Source: Prosthecobacter debontii | GTDB lineage: Bacteria > Verrucomicrobiota > Verrucomicrobiia > Verrucomicrobiales > Verrucomicrobiaceae | Direction: 5' to 3' | Assembly: GCA_945869695.1 (NCBI GenBank) | Contig: CAMBPV010000014.1 | Location: forward strand, 1 to 44,304 | DNA: 44,304 nt | Made by a program: the position numbers and the translations under genes | In this document: positions 25,940 through 33,106 of the stretch, piece after piece | Layout: each line of letters starts with the position of its first letter | Numbering within the stretch: position 1 is the stretch's first letter | The notes under the pieces: model-generated | The model's input: only the letters and a program-made list of their open reading frames with translations | What the model was told of the DNA's origin: nothing | The model's database searches: none

Positions 25940-26396
25940 TCAGATTGTGGCATCGGGGCTGAGTTTCTTCATCATGCGGATGCGGGTCAGTGCGCCGGGC
26001 ACCATCAAATTCACCTCCAAAGCTGGCGTGGCGAGAACGAGACCCGCGATGCGCGGGGCAAAAGTCATGCACCCAAGTGGCGGCGACAACGGCTCCGACG
26101 CTGTGAGCCACCACTACCGTGCGCTCAGGCACGAGTCCGTGGGTCTTTTGCAGATGGTGAAAAAACGCATCGAGATCTCTCACCTACCGCATGAATCCCG
26201 GGCCGTGATCGCGCGCCTCCCAAACGTAGATCGCGGTATCCGTCATCGTGAGACTGGGGATCACCGTGTCCCAGCGGTCGGCTTGTTCGTGTCCCCGATG
26301 CAACAGCACCATTGCTTTCGACGAGCCCTGCACATTCCGAGATTTGTAGTGGAGGGACAGACCGTCATCGGTCGTGAATTGGGGTCGGGTGCTCAT
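25940..26396 (-). pseudogene. decayed alpha/beta hydrolase gene (YnbC-like)
   Basis: Its ATG at 26394-26396 overlaps the stop of the phosphatidyltransferase gene (TGATG). The start reads like YnbC: FTTDDGLSLHYKSRNVQ, AMVLLHRGHEQADRW, TAIYVWEARDHG. A loop of about ten residues seems deleted, then an in-frame TAG (26184-26186) appears. The same frame continues VRDLDAFFHHLQKTHGLVPE and the nucleophile elbow VVVAHSVGAVVAATWVHDF. Near 26060, in a short run of A residues, the frame shifts; the next frame gives APRIAGLVLATPALEVNLMV and ends at a TGA (25940-25942). Only about 150 codons survive of a protein usually twice that or longer. It is clearly a pseudogene. Confidence 0.75.
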
Positions 26397-27049
26397 CAGG
26401 ATGATTTGGAGTTCAAATCGGCGGCCAAATGACGAATGCGACGCCAACTTGTGATGAGGATGCCCGCATTGATGACGATCAACGTCCAAAGCAAAAGCGG
26501 CCACGAGAGATGTAGCAGATCGGTCGCCATCATGCCCAAACAACCGAGCGTGGCCGCTGCCATTCGATGTGGTTTGGCCATCGGTCCGCAGAAGTCATGC
26601 TTGCGCGTGTGTGCGGCACCGAGTGCGCGGATGTAGGCCGTGAAAACGGCGCCGCAGCCTGCGGCCCAGCCTAATGAAATGCTCAACGCTGTGCCGCCCG
26701 CGTATCCGAGGGGGATCAGGATCATCGCATCGGCGAGGCGGTCAGGGATTTCATTGTAGAGATCTCCCGTGGCTGACTTGAGGCCACCTTCGACCGCGAG
26801 CAGGCCGTCCATCAGGTTGCAGAAGAGTCGCATTTGAATGCCGAACGCAGCCAGAAACCAGAATGCCCATGCGGGTTGAGCTTGAGTCGCCCAATACGCT
26901 GATCCGCCACCTGCCGCCGCGCAAACGATGCTAAAGAGTGAAACGGCATTGGGCCGCATTCCCATCCTCAGCATGCTCTTCGCAAAAAACTGCGCCCAAA
27001 CCGAACTGCGTGACTTCAAGGGACGACGTGCTGAAGAGTCAGGGGTCAT
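26396..27049 (-). CDS. CDP-alcohol phosphatidyltransferase family protein (YnbA-like)
   Basis: The product from the ATG at 27049 is about 217 residues with several membrane helices. CDP-alcohol phosphatidyltransferases join a CDP-activated lipid to an alcohol in the inner membrane. The signature is present in variant form: CNLMDGLLAVEGGLKSATGD followed by LYNEIPDRLAD. The usual first and third Asp of DxxDGxxAR...GxxxDxxxD are Asn here, and AR is AV; I recall the same variation in the YnbA subgroup. The following genes are decayed YnbC- and YnbD-like remnants, as in the E. coli ynbABCD order. The substrate is unknown. Upstream is the divergent alpha/beta hydrolase gene, 75 bp away. Confidence 0.85.
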   Translation of the reverse strand: MTPDSSARRPLKSRSSVWAQFFAKSMLRMGMRPNAVSLFSIVCAAAGGGSAYWATQAQPAWAFWFLAAFGIQMRLFCNLMDGLLAVEGGLKSATGDLYNEIPDRLADAMILIPLGYAGGTALSISLGWAAGCGAVFTAYIRALGAAHTRKHDFCGPMAKPHRMAAATLGCLGMMATDLLHLSWPLLLWTLIVINAGILITSWRRIRHLAADLNSKSS

Positions 27050-27124
27050 GGTGGAAAGAAGGCCGTGAAAGCCTTTGATGTCAATCGTGTGACAAAACGC
27101 ATCTAGCGGTAGCGTTCCCACCCC

Positions 27125-28042
27125 ATGCGCCTCCTGTCACTGCTCGTTTTGTTAGCTGCTTTTCCTTTGCATGCCCAAAAAGGACCCAAGTTGAAGCCCT
27201 TGATCAAGCTTGCGTCCGTCGAGTTAGCCACGAAAGACATCGTTTACAAAACCACACCTCAGGGTGAGTTGAAGCTCCACTTTTTCATGCCCAAAGGTGA
27301 AGTGCAGACCGCTGTGCAGAGGCCCTGTGTGGTGTTCTTCTTTGGAGGTGGCTGGAAGAGCGGTTCGTATCTTCAGTTCGTGCCACAGGCTCAGTATTTG
27401 GCCAGCCGAGGCATCATCGCTGCGTGCGCCGACTATCGGATCTCCAGCATCCACAAGACGACACCTGACAAAGCGGTCGAAGATGCCAAAAGCGCCATCC
27501 GGTGGGTGCGCGGTCATGCGGATGAGATCGGCGTGGACCCGGGCAAGATCATTGCAGCAGGAGGATCAGCTGGAGGACACCTGGCGGCCTGCACTGCTTT
27601 GGTTTCTGCGTATGATGCAGCGAGCGATGACAAGGCCCTATCCTCACGTCCAGATGCGATGGTGTTGTTCAATCCGGCCATGAACATCACCACCCTCTTC
27701 AAGCAGCGTGAGACGGGGGAAAGCCCGATTACCCTGGAAATGGCTGAGGCCATCACGCCGAACAGTTTTGTTTCCAAGGAGACACCTCCAGCTATCCTCT
27801 TTTTTGGCACAGCGGATAAGCTAAAAGCAGGCGGGGACGAGTACGTGAAAAAAGCCCGGGCACTGGGCTTGCGAGCCGAAATGTGGGCGGCCCCCGAGAT
27901 GCCTCACGGTTTCTTTAACAAAGCTCCCTGGATCCAGGTGACAGCCCGACAGATGGATCTGTTTCTCACCTCCCTAAACTATCTGAGTGGAGAACCCACG
28001 ATCACGCTTCCCGAGGGCGCGCCGACTTTGAAGAGTGAATAA
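27125..28042 (+). CDS. secreted alpha/beta hydrolase (esterase/lipase, BD-FAE-like)
   Basis: A 305-residue exported protein with signal peptide MRLLSLLVLLAAFPLHA. The alpha/beta-hydrolase fold shows an oxyanion-loop motif VVFFFGGGWKSGS, the nucleophile elbow AAGGSAGGHLAA (Ser in GGSAGGH), a likely acid in LFFGTADKLKAGG and the His in EMPHGFFN. This pattern fits the carboxylesterase/acetyl-xylan esterase-like BD-FAE group common in polysaccharide degraders. It probably removes acyl groups from carbohydrate or other esters in the periplasm. The ATG at 27125 has no Shine-Dalgarno sequence. A nucleoside hydrolase gene follows after 30 bp on the same strand. Confidence 0.88.
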   Translation: MRLLSLLVLLAAFPLHAQKGPKLKPLIKLASVELATKDIVYKTTPQGELKLHFFMPKGEVQTAVQRPCVVFFFGGGWKSGSYLQFVPQAQYLASRGIIAACADYRISSIHKTTPDKAVEDAKSAIRWVRGHADEIGVDPGKIIAAGGSAGGHLAACTALVSAYDAASDDKALSSRPDAMVLFNPAMNITTLFKQRETGESPITLEMAEAITPNSFVSKETPPAILFFGTADKLKAGGDEYVKKARALGLRAEMWAAPEMPHGFFNKAPWIQVTARQMDLFLTSLNYLSGEPTITLPEGAPTLKSE

Positions 28043-28072
28043 TGTCCGCACTTCACCGCTGATGACGTTGAC

Positions 28073-29089
28073 ATGATTGACCTTCGCATTGTCCGAATCT
28101 TATGGGTTGCCTCTGTTTGGATGGTGACTCCCGCGAGCGCCGCGGCTCCAGTGAATGTGATTTTTGACACGGATATGGAAACCGACTGTGACGACGGCGG
28201 CGCGATGGCCATTTTGCATTCGCTCGCTGACCTGGGTGAGTGCGAGATCATCGCTTGCGGCACGAGCGTGCTGACCTTGGATGCTTTGGCCACGGTGGAT
28301 GTGATCAATCGTTACCGAGGTCGCTCGAACATTCCTCTCGGTAAGGTGAAGGATCAGGGGGTGAGGCAGAAGTCAAAATTCACCCGCCAGATTGCCGCCG
28401 AGTTCACGCACCGTGTGAAATCGGAGAGCGATATTCCAGACGCCGCCCACTTGTATCGGGATGTGTTGGCGCAGCAGCCGAATCATTCCGTTGTCATGAT
28501 CACGGTTGGTTATTTGACCAATTTGAGAAACCTCATTGCGTTGCCCGCTTCGGATCAACACGCCAGCGGTCTGGATGTCGTGCGGGCTAAGGTCTCCAAA
28601 TACGTCTGCATGGGCGGCAACTTCATTGGCTACCCGCCGAAGGACGACCTCTCGCTCGGCAATGTCAACTTTTGCAGAGATGCAGATTCTGCTTTCGATG
28701 TGCTGCATCGGTGGCCCACAGAGATTGTTTTTGCCGGTCGTGAGGTATGCTCCGTGCCCAGCGGAGTTCGTGTCGGAGAAAGCCTTCGCGGCGTTCCCGC
28801 TGATAATCCGGTGCGACGTATTTATGAGCTGTATTCAGGCGGCAAAGCTGGCGATCGCCACGTCGCTGACCTCGCCGCCGTGCTCTACGCAGTGCGTGGC
28901 ACCACCGATTGCTGGGACATCTCAGCTCCTGGAAAACTGAAGCTGGAAAGGGACATGAAATTTGAATGGGAGTTCACTTCTGAGGGCAAGCAGCGTTATC
29001 TGCTCAAGAAGGACAATGAGAACGGCAAGAATGATCGTCACGTCGAAGCGACGCTGAACAAGTTGCTCATCCAGCCCCGGGCAGGGTGA
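28073..29089 (+). CDS. exported nucleoside hydrolase
   Basis: A 338-residue inosine-uridine-preferring nucleoside hydrolase-like protein. After a signal peptide (cleavage near residue 24, ASAAAP) comes the calcium-binding FDTDMETDCDDGGAMAIL, the family's DxDxxxDxDD cluster. Further on are VVMITVGYLTNLRNLI, CMGGNFIGYP and the C-terminal DRHVADLAAVLYAV, where the last Asp would complete the Ca site. The enzyme splits N-glycosidic bonds of ribonucleosides to base plus ribose. The signal peptide suggests periplasmic action. Nearby PfkB kinase and transporter genes could handle the released sugar. Confidence 0.9.
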   Translation: MIDLRIVRILWVASVWMVTPASAAAPVNVIFDTDMETDCDDGGAMAILHSLADLGECEIIACGTSVLTLDALATVDVINRYRGRSNIPLGKVKDQGVRQKSKFTRQIAAEFTHRVKSESDIPDAAHLYRDVLAQQPNHSVVMITVGYLTNLRNLIALPASDQHASGLDVVRAKVSKYVCMGGNFIGYPPKDDLSLGNVNFCRDADSAFDVLHRWPTEIVFAGREVCSVPSGVRVGESLRGVPADNPVRRIYELYSGGKAGDRHVADLAAVLYAVRGTTDCWDISAPGKLKLERDMKFEWEFTSEGKQRYLLKKDNENGKNDRHVEATLNKLLIQPRAG

Positions 29090-29200
29090 GGAAGAAACCC
29101 AATCCAATGCTGAACATCCAGAGTCTCGTTCGAGTTTCCTGGGATGCAGCGCGGCTGACGAAGCGAGGAAGTTTTTGAGCGCGTGCGGCGTTGGTTTGCC

Positions 29201-30478
29201 ATGAAGATTCCTCTCGCGCTCACCTTTCTGATCACGTCTGTTTGCTTGGCTCAGAAAACCCCAGCTAATTATGATGAGGCGAAGGTGGGTGAGGTGGTTT
29301 TACCGGATGTTTTGGCGTCCGGCTCGACGGCGGAGCAATGGGTGGGCGTGCGGCGGCCTGAGGTGCTTCAGCTTTTTCAGGATCATGTTTATGGCCGCAT
29401 TCAGCCGAAGCCGGCGGATTTGAAGTTCGAGGTGACGGCGGTGAAGTCGGATGCTTTGGGCGGAGCGGCAACGCGTAAGCTGGTGCATGTTTCGCTCGCG
29501 AAACACCCTGCGTGGAAGGGAATGGATGTGATGCTGCTGGTGCCCAATCAGCGGAAGGGAAAGGTGCCTGTTTTTGTGGGACTGAGCTTCAATGGCAATC
29601 ATGCAGTCTCGACGGAGAAAGACATCCCGATCAGCACTCGGTGGATGCGGCCCAATTCGAAGAACGACAAAGCGGTGGTGGACAACAAGGCTACCGAGGA
29701 CTCGCGGGGTGTGGAGGCGAGTCGCTGGCCACTGGAGATGATCGTGGGTCAGGGTTTTGCGGTGGCGACGGCGTATTATGGGGACATTGAGCCTGATCAC
29801 GCGGACGGATGGAAGGACGGTGTGAGGGCGGCACTGAGCCCAGAGGGCGCGGAGACGGTTTGGAAAAACGGAGACTGGGGTGCCATCGGCGCGTGGTCTT
29901 GGGGGCTGAGCCGGATCCTGGATTATTTGGAAACCAATGCTGACATCGATGCATCCAAGGCGGCGGTGATCGGGCACTCGAGGCTGGGAAAAACATCTCT
30001 TTGGGCGGGGGCGAGCGATCCTCGGTTCGGTGTCGTCATTTCCAATAACTCGGGGGAAGGCGGAGCGGCTCTGATGCGGAGAAACATCGGCGAGACCACG
30101 GAGGTTATCACCCGCGTTTTCCCACATTGGTTTACCTCGAAATACAAAAGCTATGCGCATGACGTGAATGCTTGTCCGGTGGATCAGCACATGCTCATCG
30201 CGCTCATGGCTCCGCGTCCGGTCTACATCGCCAGCGCAGCGAAGGATGACTGGGCGGATCAAAAGGGAGAGTTCCTGTCCGGGAGGAATGCAGAGCCGGT
30301 GTATGCGTTGTTTGGCAAAAAGGGACTGGGCGTGGAGGAACCGCCTCCGATCGACTCACCCGTGGGTGATGCGATCGCTTATCACAATCGCACCGGTGTG
30401 CATGATGTGACGGACTATGATTGGCTACAGTATTTGAAATTTGCCGCGCGTCACTTCGGTGTGTCGTCCGCTCGCTGA
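29201..30478 (+). CDS. glucuronoyl esterase-like protein (CE15)
   Basis: From the ATG at 29201 the product has 425 residues and a signal peptide (MKIPLALTFLITSVCLAQ). It fits carbohydrate esterase family 15, which cuts 4-O-methyl-glucuronoyl esters linking xylan to lignin. The GxSRxGK nucleophile motif is AAVIGHSRLGKTSLWAG, the acid is in NNSGEGGAALMRR, and the catalytic His is in HNRTGVHDVTDYDWLQYLKF. RPVYIASAAKDDWADQKGEF is also typical. Length is as expected for bacterial CE15 enzymes. A GTG/ATG at 29183 would add six residues before the signal. The 3' end overlaps the convergent PfkB gene by 28 bp. Confidence 0.92.
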   Translation: MKIPLALTFLITSVCLAQKTPANYDEAKVGEVVLPDVLASGSTAEQWVGVRRPEVLQLFQDHVYGRIQPKPADLKFEVTAVKSDALGGAATRKLVHVSLAKHPAWKGMDVMLLVPNQRKGKVPVFVGLSFNGNHAVSTEKDIPISTRWMRPNSKNDKAVVDNKATEDSRGVEASRWPLEMIVGQGFAVATAYYGDIEPDHADGWKDGVRAALSPEGAETVWKNGDWGAIGAWSWGLSRILDYLETNADIDASKAAVIGHSRLGKTSLWAGASDPRFGVVISNNSGEGGAALMRRNIGETTEVITRVFPHWFTSKYKSYAHDVNACPVDQHMLIALMAPRPVYIASAAKDDWADQKGEFLSGRNAEPVYALFGKKGLGVEEPPPIDSPVGDAIAYHNRTGVHDVTDYDWLQYLKFAARHFGVSSAR

Positions 30479-31353
30479 AGGGCGAATCGACCACCGAGCC
30501 CTTCTGCATTTTTAGCCGCCAGTTCACTGGCAAATGCGGAGGCGGCGCGGAGGTCTCGGGTTTCCAGCCAGTGATGCAAAAAGGCGCCATGATACACGTC
30601 ACCGCAGCCGTTGGTGTCGATGAGGGGACTCGCCGTGAAGGCGGGCTGATGAAATGAGTCACCACCAGCATTCCAAACGTGACTCCCGGCCGCGCCGTCG
30701 GTGATGATGAGAATCTGCGTGTCCGAGTGACGGAGTGCTCGGGCTTGAATCGACAGATCATCGCTCCCGCAGAAATCTCGTGCAAAACTGCGGGCGACAA
30801 TGCAGATCTGACTGGCGGTGACCATGGCCGCTGAGGTATCGCCTCGATAGCGTCCGGCGCCTCCATCAAAAGAAACGGTGACGCCGTATTTTTGAGCCAG
30901 TTCAATGCCACGAAAACACGCAGCTTCGTGTCGGCCATTGATGTGGAGGAGGCATGCGTTCTCGAAAAGTGAGGCGGGTAGATCCTCGGGCGAGAGCTCG
31001 CCCGCAGATGTGGGGGTGAAGACGATGGCACGTGATCCGTCCGCTTGGCGAACGAGGATGGTGGCCTCTGGAGATCGGGCTCCGGGGTGGATGCGGATGA
31101 AACGGGTGTCCACACCGAAGGACTCAAGCTCGGAGCGGATGTCCCGGCCAGTGGCATCATCGCCCTGAACATCGAGGAGCGCAGACGAAGTGCCGAGGCT
31201 GGAAATCACGGCGAGCGCGGTGGCTACGGGGCCGCCGCCGGTAGAAAGGCGGGCCTGCGCCTGCTGCACGCCCTCTTGATCAGGGAAGGCTGAAACGAGG
31301 CAGAGATGGTCCCGTGTGGCGGCTCCGATTCCGATGACTTGGGGATGAGGCAT
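30451..31353 (-). CDS. PfkB-family carbohydrate kinase
   Basis: The 300-residue cytoplasmic protein is a ribokinase-like sugar kinase. The N-terminal motif region LSTGGGPVATALAVISSLG corresponds to the first PfkB signature and LIDTNGCGDVYHGAFLHHWL to the second, with the catalytic Asp and the anion hole in DTNGCGD. ATP-loop residues LIITDGAAGSHVW precede it. Substrates in this family include ribose, fructose, adenosine and keto-deoxy sugars; the sequence alone does not decide. Neighbouring nucleoside hydrolase and glucuronoyl esterase genes make ribose or a uronate derivative attractive. The gene is divergent from the MFS transporter gene, 69 bp away, and converges on the CE15 gene. Confidence 0.9.
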   Translation of the reverse strand: MPHPQVIGIGAATRDHLCLVSAFPDQEGVQQAQARLSTGGGPVATALAVISSLGTSSALLDVQGDDATGRDIRSELESFGVDTRFIRIHPGARSPEATILVRQADGSRAIVFTPTSAGELSPEDLPASLFENACLLHINGRHEAACFRGIELAQKYGVTVSFDGGAGRYRGDTSAAMVTASQICIVARSFARDFCGSDDLSIQARALRHSDTQILIITDGAAGSHVWNAGGDSFHQPAFTASPLIDTNGCGDVYHGAFLHHWLETRDLRAASAFASELAAKNAEGLGGRFALQRADDTPK

Positions 31354-31422
31354 GGGGTGAATGATCGGGAGAATCGTTTTCTCTATTGTCTTTACCAGCG
31401 GATTCGTTCAACCTAGCGGCCC

Positions 31423-32796
31423 ATGAGCCAGACTGCACCCCTTCCCGACAACGCCCCTTGGTATAAGTATCTCACTCCTTACCATTGGTTTGTGTTCATT
31501 GTAGCTTCCCTCGCTTGGCTCTTTGATTGCCTTGACCAGCAGTTGTTCCTGTTGGCACGGAATTCGGCCATGAAAGCGCTCCTGCCACAAGGAATGGATC
31601 CGATCAAATATGGCGGCTATGCGACATCAATCTTCGTAGCGGGATGGGCCACGGGTGGGCTTATTTTTGGTTCGGTGGGTGATCGCATCGGACGAGCAAA
31701 GACACTGACCTTAACCGTGCTGATTTATTCGGTGTGCACGGGATTGTCCGCTTTCTCAAAAGGTTGGGTCGATTTCGCGATCTATCGCTTCCTGACCGGA
31801 CTCGGTGTGGGCGGTGTCTTCGGTCTCGCTGTGGCGCTGGTGGCTGACACCGTGCCTGATCGTGCGCGGGCAGGTGCTCTCGGGACTCTGCAGGCATTAT
31901 CTGCCGTGGGAAATGTCATGGCGGGGCTCACGAGCATGTACATGGGGCATCTTGAGGGAACAAAGGTCATCGAGCCCGGCACGGCGTGGAAGTATATGTT
32001 TCTGGTGGGTGCGCTGCCGGCTTTTCTCTGCGTCTTTATTCAGATCCGTCTGAAGGAGCCTGAGAAATGGGTCCAGGCACGCGCGGCAGGAAAAGCTGCG
32101 GGGGTCAAGTTTGGCTCCTACACCGCACTGCTGGGTGATGTGCGCTGGAGAAAAAATGCGCTCCTCGGCATGGTGCTCTGCGTGGCGGGTGTCATCGGCC
32201 TCTGGGGCATCGGATTCTTCAGTCCTGAGCTGGTCGGAGACGTGATGCAGCGCTCGCTCGAGGCAGAGGGTGTCGCGGCTGACAAAATCACAGGCGAGAA
32301 AACTTACTGGATTGGGGTTAATTCCATCGTGCAAAATATCGGTGCTTTCATCGGCATGTTGCTCTTCACCAGGTTCGCCCAAAGTCTGGGGCGGAAGAAG
32401 GCCTTTGCGTTCGCCTACGTCGCTGCGCTGGTGGCGACGGTGGGATACTTCCAGATGTTCAATGGCCGTGGTGACATCTGGATGAGCGCCGTGATGGGTG
32501 GTTGCCAGTTGGCCTTGTTTGCGGGATTTGCGATTTACCTGCCCGAGCTTTTCCCGACGAGTCTCCGCAGCACGGGCACGAGCTTTTGTTACAATGTGGG
32601 CCGTTTTGTGGCGGCCAGCGGACCCTTCACGCTGGGCAGCCTGCAAGCCGCACTCAAGGCAGGAGCCACCACGCCCGAGGCTAAACTGGAGGCCTTCCGG
32701 AATGCCTGCAGCTACATGAGCGTGATTTTTGTCCTCGGGCTCATGGCTTTGATTTTCCTGCCTGAGACCAAGGGCCGGGCGATGCCGGAAGATTGA
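31423..32796 (+). CDS. MFS transporter (sugar/organic-acid porter type)
   Basis: A 457-residue major facilitator protein with about twelve membrane helices. Family motifs are GSVGDRIGRAKTLTL between helices 2 and 3 and FLTGLGVGGVFGLAVALVAD in helix 4-5. LPELFPTSLRSTGTSFCYN lies near helix 10, and ALIFLPETKGRAMPED is at the end. The last segment recalls the PETKG end of sugar porters. It probably imports a sugar or carboxylate with protons. The gene is divergent from the PfkB kinase and may share its promoter region, so kinase and transporter could serve the same substrate. Confidence 0.92.
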   Translation: MSQTAPLPDNAPWYKYLTPYHWFVFIVASLAWLFDCLDQQLFLLARNSAMKALLPQGMDPIKYGGYATSIFVAGWATGGLIFGSVGDRIGRAKTLTLTVLIYSVCTGLSAFSKGWVDFAIYRFLTGLGVGGVFGLAVALVADTVPDRARAGALGTLQALSAVGNVMAGLTSMYMGHLEGTKVIEPGTAWKYMFLVGALPAFLCVFIQIRLKEPEKWVQARAAGKAAGVKFGSYTALLGDVRWRKNALLGMVLCVAGVIGLWGIGFFSPELVGDVMQRSLEAEGVAADKITGEKTYWIGVNSIVQNIGAFIGMLLFTRFAQSLGRKKAFAFAYVAALVATVGYFQMFNGRGDIWMSAVMGGCQLALFAGFAIYLPELFPTSLRSTGTSFCYNVGRFVAASGPFTLGSLQAALKAGATTPEAKLEAFRNACSYMSVIFVLGLMALIFLPETKGRAMPED

Positions 32797-32811
32797 TCCT
32801 TGCGCTGATCT

Positions 32812-33105
32812 ATGACTGTCGAGGAACTCATCGCATCCGTCGCTAGTGACACGGAGCCTCCGGCCTCTCTCTCAGAGGGAGCTCAGGCTCTCTGGCATTT
32901 GAAAAAAGGGAATTGGGAGGAGTCGCACAACATCGCCCAAGACCTGCATACACCCATGGGCTCTTGGATCCATGGGTTGCTTCACGTGATCGAGGGGGAT
33001 CAGGGCAATGCGAACTACTGGTTTGCCAAAGCCGGGAAACCCTCATGCCGTCCGGCGGAGGCGGAGGCACTTTGGGCTCAGATTGCAGCAGTGGTGAGCC
33101 GGTAG
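32812..33105 (+). CDS. conserved hypothetical small protein
   Basis: A 97-residue protein with no signal peptide or membrane helix. It is rich in Trp and Ala: SEGAQALWHLKKGNWEESHN, then MGSWIHGLLHVIEGDQGNAN, YWFAKAGKP, and an ending with EALWAQIAAVV. The pattern resembles one helical, TPR-like hairpin pair. Related short proteins occur in other Verrucomicrobia and Bacteroidetes, as far as I recall, without a known role. It starts 15 bp after the MFS gene, so the two are probably co-transcribed. Confidence 0.75.
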   Translation: MTVEELIASVASDTEPPASLSEGAQALWHLKKGNWEESHNIAQDLHTPMGSWIHGLLHVIEGDQGNANYWFAKAGKPSCRPAEAEALWAQIAAVVSR

Positions 33106-33106
33106 T

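Noticed and set aside
3770-26186. Reassigned or suppressed TAG codon (in-frame TAG in the toxin and in the YnbC-like gene)
   Set aside because: TAG ends several normal genes here (ftsK, the PhoD-like gene, the TPR gene), and the YnbC- and YnbD-like remnants also carry TAA, TGA and frameshifts. Simple decay explains it better.
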